A stretch of 64,000 nucleotides of DNA from Nitrospirota bacterium (GTDB taxonomy: Bacteria; Nitrospirota; Thermodesulfovibrionia; Thermodesulfovibrionales; JdFR-88): positions 246,375-310,374 of the forward strand of contig JAKAKS010000022.1 of assembly GCA_021813405.1 (NCBI GenBank), written 5' to 3'. Under the pieces are notes generated by a model. The model worked only from the letters and a program-made list of their open reading frames with translations. It was not told the DNA's origin and ran no database searches. This document shows, in pieces, positions 25,996 through 34,387 of this stretch (its first letter is position 1; each line of letters starts with the position of its first letter). The translations under genes were made by a program, and so were the position numbers.

Positions 25996-27468
25996 ATGCT
26001 GTTACTGGTATTAATCCCGCTTGCGGCCGCCCTGGCGTGCCTGTTTTTGAAAGGGCGCGGAGCGCTTGAAGGCGTAACCATAGGGGCGCAGGGCGCCTTT
26101 GCATTGTGGGCCGCCCTGCTTGCCTTTGAGGCCTCAAACGGCGCCGTATACTTTGGAGGGGATGCGTCTGCCCCGCTATTTTATGCAGACGCGCTTTCAG
26201 CCTACATCCTCTGCGTAATCGCGGTCCTTTCATTTGCAAGCGCGGTGTATTCGGTTGAGTACATACGCTCGGAGGTGGCCCGCGGGGCTTTGCCCGCAGC
26301 TACTGCTAAGTACTACTACGTCTTTTTAAACCTGTTTGTCTTTACTATGGCTGTTGTGCCCGTATGCGGCAACCTTGCGCTTTTGTGGATAGCAATAGAA
26401 GCCACAACCCTGGTATCGGCCCTGCTGGTTGGCATTTACAGAAGGCCGGGCTCGGTTGAGGCGGCGTGGAAATATATTGTCCTTTGCACCGTGGGCATAA
26501 CATTCGCCCTCATGGGCACGTTTATACTGTACTACGCCTCTTCGGAGGCGGGCAGCGGCTCGTTTGAATGGAGCACGCTCAGGCAGATGGCCGCCGGGCT
26601 TAACCCGGCCACGATGCGGCTGGCGTTTCTGTTTGTAATGATAGGCTACGGCACAAAGGCCGGGCTTGCCCCTGTGCACAACTGGCTGCCGGACGCGCAC
26701 AGCGAGGCGCCAACCCCGGTGAGCGCGCTTCTGTCGGGCGTGCTTTTAAACTGCGCCTTCTACGGTGTTATCCGGGTTGCCTCCATTGCGCGGGTCTCCT
26801 GCGGGCCGGCATTTGTGCAGACCGTCATGATATCTTTCGGCATCATCTCCATAATGGTTGCCGCAGTGTTCATGCACGTGCAGAGGAACGCAAAAAGGCT
26901 GCTGGCTTACAGCAGCATAGAGCATATGGGCATAATATCCACCTCTTTCGGGGCTGGCGGCCAGTTTGGCGTTTATGCCGCGCTGCTGCACGTGCTTAAT
27001 CACGCGATAGCAAAACCGCTCATGTTTTTTGTAACAGGCCGCACGTATTGCCGCTATCATTCGGTGGAGCGCGGCAAGGTTAAGGGGCTTATCAAGGCGC
27101 TGCCGCTTACCGCGGGGCTGGGGTTTGCAGGCATATTCGCCCTGGCTGGCGCGCCGCCTTCAGGGACATTCATAAGCGAGTTTCTTATGTTGCGCGCCCT
27201 TGCCGACGGGCGGCACTGGGCCGTGCTTGCCCTGTTCCTGATTGGCGGGACGATAGTTTTCTATGCGCTTGTAAGGAATTTCGGCTCGATGTTTCTGGGA
27301 AAAGAGGCTGAGTTGAAACCTGAACCCTCGAATTTTAAATTTACGCCGTGGAAGCCGGCCGGGATTGTCATACTGTCTTTTGCGGTAATAATCCTGGCGC
27401 TTGGCCTGCATGTGCCGGGCAGGCTGGATTCCCTGATTCGCCTTTCAGCGGGGATTGCGGGGCAATAA
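25996..27468 (+). CDS. hyfF: HyfF-like antiporter-type subunit (NuoN/NuoM family)
   Basis: 490 residues, about 13-14 transmembrane helices. Key ion-path motifs are WIAIEATTLVSALLVGIYRRPGS (helix-5 Glu), GYGTKAGLAPVHNWLPDAHSEAPTPVSALLSG (helix-7 Lys) and NAKRLLAYSSIEHMGII. It is a second antiporter-type unit next to HyfB, so the complex is expected to pump or exchange cations at more than one site. The stop overlaps a possible TTG start of the next gene. Confidence 0.87.
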   Translation: MLLLVLIPLAAALACLFLKGRGALEGVTIGAQGAFALWAALLAFEASNGAVYFGGDASAPLFYADALSAYILCVIAVLSFASAVYSVEYIRSEVARGALPAATAKYYYVFLNLFVFTMAVVPVCGNLALLWIAIEATTLVSALLVGIYRRPGSVEAAWKYIVLCTVGITFALMGTFILYYASSEAGSGSFEWSTLRQMAAGLNPATMRLAFLFVMIGYGTKAGLAPVHNWLPDAHSEAPTPVSALLSGVLLNCAFYGVIRVASIARVSCGPAFVQTVMISFGIISIMVAAVFMHVQRNAKRLLAYSSIEHMGIISTSFGAGGQFGVYAALLHVLNHAIAKPLMFFVTGRTYCRYHSVERGKVKGLIKALPLTAGLGFAGIFALAGAPPSGTFISEFLMLRALADGRHWAVLALFLIGGTIVFYALVRNFGSMFLGKEAELKPEPSNFKFTPWKPAGIVILSFAVIILALGLHVPGRLDSLIRLSAGIAGQ

Positions 27469-27484
27469 ATTTGAGATTAAAATC

Positions 27485-29047
27485 ATGACACCAAGGAATA
27501 TTGAAAACTATCATCGCGTTCAGCCCGGCGAGTTTGCAGCCAGGTGCGCTGGCATATTTCACGCCGGGGGAAAGCTCAGGATGATGTTTGCCGCGGACGA
27601 ACGCGAAACAGACGGCCGAATGAACATATATGCCGTTTTTTCCTCGATTGCAGACCACGGCAGCTTCGACATTATTACTACTGCGGTTGAAGATGAAGGC
27701 GGCTTCAGATACCAGAGCATCACGCCCAGGGTGCCTGCGGCCCACTGGTATGAAAGGGAGATGGCCTGCATGTTTGGCATTGTCCCGGAAGGCCACCCGG
27801 ACCTGCGCCCGCTTGTATTGCACGGCATGTATCCGGAGGGGGTTTTCCCGTTAAGAAGAGATATAACCGCGGCGGACGTCCGCTCAAAGGTGGACCTGGC
27901 AAAGGATGACGCCTATCCGTATAAAACGGTGGAGGGCGAAGGGGTTTTTGAGATCCCCGTTGGCCCAGTTCATGCCGGGATAATAGAGCCGGGCCATTTC
28001 AGGTTCAGCGCGGTTGGGGAGAGCATATATTTTCTGGACCCCAGGCTCTTTTATACCCACAAGGGGGTGGAAAAGCTTTTCGAGCAGGTTGGGTTTGAGC
28101 GCGGCATCCAGATAGCGGAGCGCATCTCCGGCACCAGTTCCTTCTGCCATTCCACCGCTTATTGCCTGGCCGTGGAGAACATGCGCGGCGTGGAAATCCC
28201 CATCAGGGCCAAGGCGGTAAGGACATTCCTTGTGGAGCTTGAACGCTTGTATAACCATATCGGCGACATCGGCAACCTTTGCGCGGGCACGGGGTTTGCG
28301 GCCGGATACGCCGGGGGAGCGGAACTGAAAGAAAGGCTGATGGCCCTGAACCACAGGCTTACCGGCAGCAGGTATTTGCGGGGGGTAAACAGGCTTGGCG
28401 GGGTATCGCGTGACGTGCTGGAGGATGTTGAATCCATCTCCGCGGAATTAAGCGTGGTAACGGATGAGTTCAAGGCCGTAATGAAATTTATCATGTCTTC
28501 CATATCGCACATGGAAAGGCTGGAAGGGCCGGGGTTCCTGTCCAGGGAGGCCGCTGTAAAGCTGGGCGCAACCGGGATTGCCGCCAGGGCGTCTGGCGTT
28601 AACGATGACTTGCGCACGGCCCACCCAAACCTCTTTTACGACCGCATCATCTTCGAGGTGCACACAAGAAATCGCGGGGATGTGCTTGCCCGGATGATGC
28701 TGCGGGCCGATGAGGCCGCATGCTCATTGGCTATGCTGCGGTCCATACTGAGGAAGGCGAAGCCGCAGAAAAAAGAGCTGATGGCCGCGGATGCGCAGCA
28801 GGATGCCCGCCCGGCTGACATTGGTGGCGGGCGGCAGGCGCTTGGATGGGTGGAGGGGGCGCGCGGGAGCATCTTTTATTTCGTAAAAGCCGCGGCAGAC
28901 GGAAAATCGCCGCTGAGGGTAAAGGTGCGCAGCGCGTCTTTTTGCAACTGGCCGCTGCTGCCCCTTGCGGTGCTGAACGATATTGTGCCGGATTTTCCCC
29001 TTATCAACAAGAGCTTCAACCTGTCTTATTCCGGCTGCGACATGTAA
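27485..29047 (+). CDS. Ehr large subunit (HyfG-like, NuoC-NuoD fusion) without NiFe ligands
   Basis: About 520 residues from the ATG at 27485 (a TTG at 27455 is an alternative). The N-terminal part (1-130) is NuoC-like, ending VPAAHWYEREMACMFGIVPEGHPD. The rest is a hydrogenase-large-subunit/NuoD fold (GPVHAGIIEPGHFRFSAVGE, YTHKGVEKLFE). In group 4 NiFe hydrogenases the first ligand pair lies in R-x-C-G-x-x-C; here the site reads RISGTSSFCHS. The C-terminal DPCxxC is missing: the protein ends NLSYSGCDM. With neither CxxC pair it cannot hold the NiFe centre, which defines Ehr complexes (known from Geobacter and others). Confidence 0.85.
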   Translation: MTPRNIENYHRVQPGEFAARCAGIFHAGGKLRMMFAADERETDGRMNIYAVFSSIADHGSFDIITTAVEDEGGFRYQSITPRVPAAHWYEREMACMFGIVPEGHPDLRPLVLHGMYPEGVFPLRRDITAADVRSKVDLAKDDAYPYKTVEGEGVFEIPVGPVHAGIIEPGHFRFSAVGESIYFLDPRLFYTHKGVEKLFEQVGFERGIQIAERISGTSSFCHSTAYCLAVENMRGVEIPIRAKAVRTFLVELERLYNHIGDIGNLCAGTGFAAGYAGGAELKERLMALNHRLTGSRYLRGVNRLGGVSRDVLEDVESISAELSVVTDEFKAVMKFIMSSISHMERLEGPGFLSREAAVKLGATGIAARASGVNDDLRTAHPNLFYDRIIFEVHTRNRGDVLARMMLRADEAACSLAMLRSILRKAKPQKKELMAADAQQDARPADIGGGRQALGWVEGARGSIFYFVKAAADGKSPLRVKVRSASFCNWPLLPLAVLNDIVPDFPLINKSFNLSYSGCDM

Positions 29048-29063
29048 AGGACAAAAAAAATTC

Positions 29064-29612
29064 ATGTTTGGGAAAATTTTTTGTAATATTATAAAAAGCA
29101 AGCGGGTTTTGAATGAACGCGAACTGGAATATAAGAATCCTGAGGAGGCGGCAGGCGGGCTTGTCCGCCGCGAGATTATCCCCGCATCTTTCCGTGGGTC
29201 CGTCCGGATCAGGCAGGTGGACGCCGGTTCCTGTAACGCCTGCGAATGGGAATGCATCGCACTTGCAAATCCAATTTACGACGTGCAGAGGTTCGGGGTG
29301 GATTTTGTGGCCTCGCCCAGGCACGCCGATATCATACTTGTGACGGGCCCGGTGTCCTGGAGCATGGCGCGGGCGCTGGAAAAAAGCTGGCTTGCGGCGG
29401 CGGAGCCAAAGATAGTTATCGCATGCGGGGATTGCGCTGCGGATGGCGGCGTTTTCAAGGGTAGCTATGCGGTTGCCGGGGGCGCGGACAAGATTGTTCC
29501 GGTGGCTTATAAAATATCTGGATGTCCGCCCTCGCCTGCGGATATAATCAAAGGGATCAGAGGCGCGCTTGCGCTTTTGTGCGGGACCCATAAGGGGCCC
29601 GAGCCGAAGTAA
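29064..29612 (+). CDS. Ehr small subunit (HyfI/NuoB-like iron-sulfur protein)
   Basis: 182 residues from the ATG at 29064. It belongs to the NuoB/hydrogenase small-subunit family that carries the 4Fe-4S cluster nearest the active site. Likely ligands are in GSCNACEWEC, IACGDCA and SGCPPSP. The N-terminal 60 residues have no predicted cofactor site. No HyfH-type ferredoxin or HyfA gene is in the operon, so the electron donor must come from elsewhere. The stop is 11 bases before the kamA start and a strong ribosome site overlaps the gap. Confidence 0.85.
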   Translation: MFGKIFCNIIKSKRVLNERELEYKNPEEAAGGLVRREIIPASFRGSVRIRQVDAGSCNACEWECIALANPIYDVQRFGVDFVASPRHADIILVTGPVSWSMARALEKSWLAAAEPKIVIACGDCAADGGVFKGSYAVAGGADKIVPVAYKISGCPPSPADIIKGIRGALALLCGTHKGPEPK

Positions 29613-29622
29613 GGAGGGCATA

Positions 29623-31041
29623 ATGGCGCCACAGGCCGCATTGCCTAAGGAAAAGGAAGAGCCTCCCGGTCAAACCCAAACGCAGTCAAAGGTAAGCCCT
29701 CCGGGGCTGCTCCCGCAGCGGCTTGCAGTGGAGCAGGCCTCCGCTGGAAATGCCGACAAAGGCCTGTTTGCCGGGGCCGACCTGGCAAGCAAGATATGGC
29801 CAGGCGCCACCGACGAACAATGGACGGACTGGCGCTGGCAGATGGTGAACAAGCTCAGGTCCATCGAAGGCCTTGCGCGGATAATGGATTTAAAGCCGTA
29901 CCAGAAGCTCCGCTATAAAAGGCTTCTTGATGTCTTCCATTTCTCCGCCACACCCTACTATCTATCGCTGATCCAGGACATAAACGACCCGGCAGACCCC
30001 ATACGCAGGCAATGCATCCCGGACTTAAAGGAACTGGAGTTTCAGCTTGTCGGGGACAATGACCCCCTTGAAGAAGAAGAGGACATGCAGGTGCCGGGGC
30101 TTGTGCACAGGTATCCGGACCGTGTGCTTGCCATAGTTACCAATACATGCAGCATGTATTGCAGGCACTGCACCAGGAAAAGGATTTGGCGCGAGGGCGA
30201 GTCTGTGATGACCAAGAAGGCCCTGAAAGGCATGGTCGATTACGTGCGCCAGACATCCGAAGTGCGCGAGGTCATCATATCCGGCGGCGATCCGCTTACC
30301 ATGAACCTGGAACTCCTGGACTGGTTCATGGGCGAGCTTGGGCACATATCCCACGTTGAGGTGCTGAGGATTGGCACCAGGATACCCGTTGTGCTTCCCA
30401 TGGCGGTAACTGAAGAGCTTGTGCATATGCTGAAAGGGCACAGGCCCCTGTGGGTGAACACACAGTTCAACCATGCCAGGGAGGTCACGGCCGAGGCGGC
30501 CCAGGCCTGCGACAGGCTGCTGACAGCGGGCATCCCCGTATCCAACCAGTCCGTTTTGCTTAAAGGCGTAAACGACTCCTCAGAGACGATGAAGGAGCTT
30601 TGCCACGCCCTGCAGCGCATAATGGTGCGTCCATACTATCTTTATCAGTGCGATCCAGTAAAAGGGGTGGAGCACTTCAGGACAAACATCTGGAAAGGCA
30701 TGGAGATAATAGAGACGATGCGCGGCTATACGGGCGGGCTTACGGTCCCCACATTTGTGATAGACGCCCCCGGAGGGGGCGGCAAGATACCGCTTCAGCC
30801 TTTCTACCTGCTGTCCGTTACCGAAAAAGAGGTGCTGCTTAGAAACTACGAGGGGATGATAATCAAATACTTCAACCCAGACCTCTCAGAGAACGGGCGG
30901 ACAAGGAAGGCCGGCGGCAACGGCAGCCTGGATGGCACGGCGCAGCTTCTGAAAGGCCAGGGCAAGGCGCTTGTCCCTGAACAGGCCCAGAGGTATAAGC
31001 GAAGGAAGCAGAAAAACATGCTCTTTGGCATGGAGAGTTAA
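29623..31041 (+). CDS. kamA: KamA-family radical SAM lysine 2,3-aminomutase
   Basis: 472 residues from the ATG at 29623 (AAGGAGGG 5 bases upstream). The enzyme converts L-alpha-lysine to L-beta-lysine using a SAM-derived radical and PLP. A low-complexity N-terminus (1-50) precedes the family core: EQWTDWRWQMVNKL, radical SAM cysteines C176, C180, C183 (CSMYCRHC), the PLP lysine in DAPGGGGK, and acidic residues in YQCD and VIDAPGG that in characterised lysine enzymes bind the substrate side chain. The C-terminal zinc-binding cysteine cluster of the clostridial enzyme is absent. It is followed by two ATP-grasp ligases and an acetyltransferase, so beta-lysine is probably an intermediate, not an end product. 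Confidence 0.85.
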   Translation: MAPQAALPKEKEEPPGQTQTQSKVSPPGLLPQRLAVEQASAGNADKGLFAGADLASKIWPGATDEQWTDWRWQMVNKLRSIEGLARIMDLKPYQKLRYKRLLDVFHFSATPYYLSLIQDINDPADPIRRQCIPDLKELEFQLVGDNDPLEEEEDMQVPGLVHRYPDRVLAIVTNTCSMYCRHCTRKRIWREGESVMTKKALKGMVDYVRQTSEVREVIISGGDPLTMNLELLDWFMGELGHISHVEVLRIGTRIPVVLPMAVTEELVHMLKGHRPLWVNTQFNHAREVTAEAAQACDRLLTAGIPVSNQSVLLKGVNDSSETMKELCHALQRIMVRPYYLYQCDPVKGVEHFRTNIWKGMEIIETMRGYTGGLTVPTFVIDAPGGGGKIPLQPFYLLSVTEKEVLLRNYEGMIIKYFNPDLSENGRTRKAGGNGSLDGTAQLLKGQGKALVPEQAQRYKRRKQKNMLFGMES

Positions 31042-31061
31042 ATAGAATTAAGCATCCTGAA

Positions 31062-32087
31062 ATGCTCATAGCTCTGGTTTACGATTTAAGGAAGGACTAC
31101 CTGGCTATGGGCTTTGGCGAGGAGGAGACGGCCGAATTCGACAGCGATGCCACCATCTCCTCCATTGCCCAGGCAATCGAAGGGCTGGGCCATCAGGTTG
31201 AACGGGCTGGAAATATTTACGATCTGTCAAAAAGGCTTTCCGCCGGAGTGCGGAAAAACCAGCTTCCGCGCAAGCCGTGGGATCTGGTCTTCAATATCTC
31301 GGAAGGCCTTTCCGGCAGGAACCGTGAATCCCAGGTGCCGGCCCTGCTTGAGGCTTACGGCATCCCCTACACGTTCAGCGACCCGCTTACTCTTTCTTTA
31401 AGCCTGGACAAGGAGATGGCAAAAAAGGTGGTGAGGGCAGCGGGCGTGCCAACGCCGGATTCCTTTGTGGTGGAATCGGTTAAGGACCTGAAAAAAATCC
31501 CGCTTCAGGTGTATCCGTTGTTTGTGAAGCCGTTGTCCGAGGGTACCGGCAAGGGGATAACCCCTTCATCCGTAGTTAAAAACCCGAAGGAGCTGAAGGC
31601 GCAGTGCAAGAGGCTTCTGGGCGGATACGGGCAGCCTGTTCTGGTTGAAACATTCATGCCGGGCAGGGAATTTACGGTGGGGATAATCGGTACGGGCAAT
31701 GACGCCCGTGTGGTGGGCGCGCTGGAGCTGGAGCTTCTGAAGGGGGCGGAGCCGGGGGTTTACTCCTACCTGAACAAGGAACTGTGCGAAGAACGGGTAA
31801 GATACGTTCTTGTAAAAAATAAAAAAATACTGAAGGAGCTTTCCGTACTGGCGCTTAAGGCATACAGAGCGCTTGGGTGCAGGGACGCGGGAAGGCTGGA
31901 TTTCAGGCAGGACGGGGCGGGCCACGCCTCTTTTCTGGAGGCAAACCCCCTTGCCGGGCTCCATCCTACTCATTCGGACCTGCCAATACTTTGCCGCCAG
32001 GCAGGGATGCCCTATCCCGAATTGATAGATGCGATTATACAATCTGCGGCAAAACGGCTGCCTGAAAATAAAAGAGCCGTATCTTGA
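31062..32087 (+). CDS. ATP-grasp ligase, D-Ala-D-Ala ligase-like (first copy)
   Basis: 341 residues. The fold is that of D-alanine-D-alanine ligase: LVFNISEGLSGRNRESQVPALLEAYGIPYTFSDPLTLSLSLDK in the N-terminal domain, phosphate/ATP-binding FVKPLSEGTGKGI, ETFMPGREFTVGIIG, and the Mg-binding EANPLAGLHPTHSDLPIL at the end. Such enzymes join an acyl-phosphate from one amino acid to the amine of another. Given the neighbours, a beta-lysine or related amino acid is a plausible substrate, but this is inference. A housekeeping Ddl role is unlikely given the context. It overlaps the next ATP-grasp gene by 4 bases. Confidence 0.82.
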   Translation: MLIALVYDLRKDYLAMGFGEEETAEFDSDATISSIAQAIEGLGHQVERAGNIYDLSKRLSAGVRKNQLPRKPWDLVFNISEGLSGRNRESQVPALLEAYGIPYTFSDPLTLSLSLDKEMAKKVVRAAGVPTPDSFVVESVKDLKKIPLQVYPLFVKPLSEGTGKGITPSSVVKNPKELKAQCKRLLGGYGQPVLVETFMPGREFTVGIIGTGNDARVVGALELELLKGAEPGVYSYLNKELCEERVRYVLVKNKKILKELSVLALKAYRALGCRDAGRLDFRQDGAGHASFLEANPLAGLHPTHSDLPILCRQAGMPYPELIDAIIQSAAKRLPENKRAVS

Positions 32088-33121
32088 AAATTGCAATCCT
32101 CTACAGCCAGGACTGGGCGGACCAGTCCGCACCCGATGCTCCCCCGGCCCAGAACAGGCCGGATTGTTTGGACACACTGGACCAGGCAAAACTGATTGAA
32201 GACTCTCTTGTCCGGAAAGGGCATATAACGCGCAGGTTCGCATTAAAAGACCGCGCCTCATTCATGCCGCTGCTTGCCGGCATAAATGAGTTTGCCCCGG
32301 ATGTTATTTTCAATCTGGTTGAATCAATTTACGGCAAAGAGGAACTGCATCCTTCGATGGCGGGGCTGCTGGAAATCCTGCGCATTCCTTATACGGGCTC
32401 GCCCTTGCCCGCGCTGGCTTCAACTACTGACAAGGCGGTAACAAAGGCGGTGCTTGCCGCTGCCGGCCTGCCAACGGCCCGGGGGAAGGTGTTTAATGGT
32501 GATGACGGTGGTGGATTAAATTTAGAAAACGGACTGGCCTGCGGCCCATGGATAGTTAAACCGGCCTGCGCGGACGCTTCCATTGGGATAGACGATGATG
32601 CGGTGGTAACTGATCCCGCCGCCCTTCTGCCCAAAGCCGCCCAGGTGAGCGCCAGGTTTGGCAAGACATTGCTTGAGCGGTTTATAGACGGCAGGGAGTT
32701 TAACATCTCTCTGCTGGAGATTCCGGGTTCCGGCAAAGCAGAGGTGATGCCCCCGGCCGAAATGGAATTTGCCAACTGGCCCGCGGACAAGCCCAGAATA
32801 GTCAATTACAAGGCCAAATGGGACGAGGCGGCCTTCGAGTATGAAAACACCGTGCGCACATTCCCCCCTGCCGGTGAAAAAACCCCGATAGAAGAGATGA
32901 AAAAGGTTGCGCTTGCCTGCTGGGATGTTTTCGGGCTCCGGGGCTATGCCAGGGTGGACATGCGCCTGGACCCGGAAGGCGGCATTTACATAATGGAGAT
33001 AAACGCCAATCCGTGCATTGCCCCGTGGTCCGGGTTCATGGCGGCAAGCAAGCAGGGCGGATACGGGCCTGAACAGGTGATTGAAAGGATAGTCCTTTCC
33101 GCGCTGGACCGGCGGCTATAA
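32084..33121 (+). CDS. ATP-grasp ligase, D-Ala-D-Ala ligase-like (second copy)
   Basis: 345 residues, TTG start inside the preceding stop (TTGA). The N-terminal domain shows PDVIFNLVESIYGKEELHPSMAGLLEILRIPYTGSPLPALASTTDK; the ATP site has PWIVKPACADASIGIDDDAVV and LLERFIDGREFNISLLEI; the metal site is YIMEINANPCIAPWSGF. It is clearly divergent from the first copy, so the two enzymes probably use different substrates or act in sequence. Translational coupling suggests a fixed ratio, perhaps a heteromer or consecutive steps. Confidence 0.82.
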   Translation: MKIAILYSQDWADQSAPDAPPAQNRPDCLDTLDQAKLIEDSLVRKGHITRRFALKDRASFMPLLAGINEFAPDVIFNLVESIYGKEELHPSMAGLLEILRIPYTGSPLPALASTTDKAVTKAVLAAAGLPTARGKVFNGDDGGGLNLENGLACGPWIVKPACADASIGIDDDAVVTDPAALLPKAAQVSARFGKTLLERFIDGREFNISLLEIPGSGKAEVMPPAEMEFANWPADKPRIVNYKAKWDEAAFEYENTVRTFPPAGEKTPIEEMKKVALACWDVFGLRGYARVDMRLDPEGGIYIMEINANPCIAPWSGFMAASKQGGYGPEQVIERIVLSALDRRL

Positions 33122-33122
33122 A

Positions 33123-33611
33123 ATGAAATCCTCAACAGTTATAAGGTGGCAGCCCATACCGGAAGACCGCGCGCACCTGCCGCACATACTTTTATCGAGC
33201 GGGATGTTTTACGATTTTGAGGTTGACGTTGCGCTTGAGCTTCTTGAAGATGCTCTTTTGAAGGGCGATAAAAGCGAATATATGTTCGCGTTTGCGGATA
33301 TGGAAGGCAAGCCCCTTGGATATATCTGTTACGGCCCCATTACGATGACCCAGGGGCGGTGGGACCTCTACTGGATAGCCGTCCACCAGGATGCCCGCCG
33401 CAAGGGCATAGGAATGGCGCTGCTGGCCGCCGCCGGACAAAAGATGAAAGAGCTTGGGGGGCAATACCTGTATTCCGAGACTTCCTCCAGGGAATTATAT
33501 AAACCCACAAGGGATTTCTACGTGAAGGCCGGGTTTATTAAGGCGGCCACCGTCCCGGAATATTACGCTGCGGGCGACCATAAAGTGATCTATATGAAGA
33601 AGCTGGATTGA
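33123..33611 (+). CDS. GNAT-family N-acetyltransferase
   Basis: 162 residues, a single GNAT domain. Motif A with acetyl-CoA-binding HQDARRKGIGMALLAAAG (Q/RxxGxG/A) lies around residues 90-105; YSETSSRELYKPTRDFYVKAGFI is the typical C-terminal block. It starts 1 base after the second ATP-grasp gene, so it belongs to the same operon. AblB, the beta-lysine acetyltransferase of osmolyte synthesis, is longer, so equivalence to it is doubtful. It may acetylate beta-lysine or the ligase product. Confidence 0.82.
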   Translation: MKSSTVIRWQPIPEDRAHLPHILLSSGMFYDFEVDVALELLEDALLKGDKSEYMFAFADMEGKPLGYICYGPITMTQGRWDLYWIAVHQDARRKGIGMALLAAAGQKMKELGGQYLYSETSSRELYKPTRDFYVKAGFIKAATVPEYYAAGDHKVIYMKKLD

Positions 33612-33627
33612 CCGGGCCTGTCCCAGT

Positions 33628-33655
33628 TTGTAGCCTCCCGTTTCGGGTGTATAAT
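33628..33655 (+). promoter_or_regulatory. candidate promoter of the Slp lipoprotein gene
   Basis: TTGTAG (33628-33633), 16-bp spacer, perfect TATAAT (33650-33655). A good Shine-Dalgarno sequence (GAGGAGG) and the ATG at 33687 follow. Confidence 0.5.
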
Positions 33656-33686
33656 ATGCTAGGAATTTTGAGGAGGAATACATAAT

Positions 33687-34298
33687 ATGAAACGGCTGAT
33701 TGTAGTGCTGGCGCTTTGTTTTGCCATGTCTTCCTGCGTAACCCCGGTTTTAAGACCGGCCACCATGAAGGCCGGCCGCCGCGACGCTGACATGACCGTG
33801 CTTTCACAGCAGCCCACGCCCTATATAGGTAAGCTGTTTATCCTTGGCGGGGTGATACTGAAGACAACCGTAACCAGCGAAGGCTCGGTAGTGGAGGCCA
33901 TGTACGTCCCTGTGGATGCCAACGGATACCTAAAGGATGTGCTTGAAAACGGCAGATTCCTTGCCATCTATCCCAAAAAAGACGGGATACTGGACCCGAT
34001 GATCTACAAGAGAAAACGCGAGGTCACCATCGCGGGCTATTTTGAGGGGACACGGAAAGGAACTCTGGACAAGGCTGAATACAACTTTCCGGTTTTCAGG
34101 ATCAGCGAGATATACCTCTGGAACCAGGAATACTCTTACGCCTACCCCTACTATTACTCGCCCTATTACTATCCGTATTACGGCGCCTATTACTCCCCCT
34201 GGTGGGGCGGCGGGTACTATTGGGGCAGCCCCTGGTGGGGATGGGGCGGCTACGGCGGTTATGGCTACGGCGGTTACGGCTACCGTAACTGGCGGTAG
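33687..34298 (+). CDS. Slp-family outer-membrane lipoprotein with Tyr/Trp/Gly-rich tail
   Basis: 203 residues. A lipoprotein signal peptide ends in AMSSC (Cys17). Residues 30-145 match the Slp family of outer-membrane lipoproteins (PTPYIGKLFILGGVILKTTVT, GRFLAIYPKKDGILDP, REVTIAGYFEGTRKG). The last 60 residues are striking: repeats of PYYYSPYYYPYYG, WWGGGYYWGSPWWGWGG and GGYGYGGYGYR. Slp proteins respond to starvation or stress in enterobacteria; the aromatic tail may bind carbohydrate or mediate association. It is followed by a strong terminator. Confidence 0.82.
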   Translation: MKRLIVVLALCFAMSSCVTPVLRPATMKAGRRDADMTVLSQQPTPYIGKLFILGGVILKTTVTSEGSVVEAMYVPVDANGYLKDVLENGRFLAIYPKKDGILDPMIYKRKREVTIAGYFEGTRKGTLDKAEYNFPVFRISEIYLWNQEYSYAYPYYYSPYYYPYYGAYYSPWWGGGYYWGSPWWGWGGYGGYGYGGYGYRNWR

Positions 34299-34323
34299 CA
34301 ACGGCTCTGTAATCCAATAGGGC

Positions 34324-34366
34324 GGCAGTCCGGCAGATAAATTAAAAGTCTGCCGGACTGCCACTT
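34324..34366 (+). terminator. strong rho-independent terminator
   Basis: A perfect 14-bp inverted repeat (GGCAGTCCGGCAGA and its complement) around an 11-base loop, followed by ACTTTT. It ends the Slp transcript just before the metallophosphoesterase gene. Confidence 0.8.
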
Positions 34367-34387
34367 TTCAGCTCTGTCACAACTAAA

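Noticed and set aside
27485..29612. Calling the Ehr operon an active H2-evolving hydrogenase
   Set aside because: Both NiFe cysteine pairs are missing in the large subunit.
31062..33121. Calling the two ATP-grasp genes housekeeping D-Ala-D-Ala ligases
   Set aside because: They are two divergent copies packed between an aminomutase and an acetyltransferase, with no cell-wall genes around.
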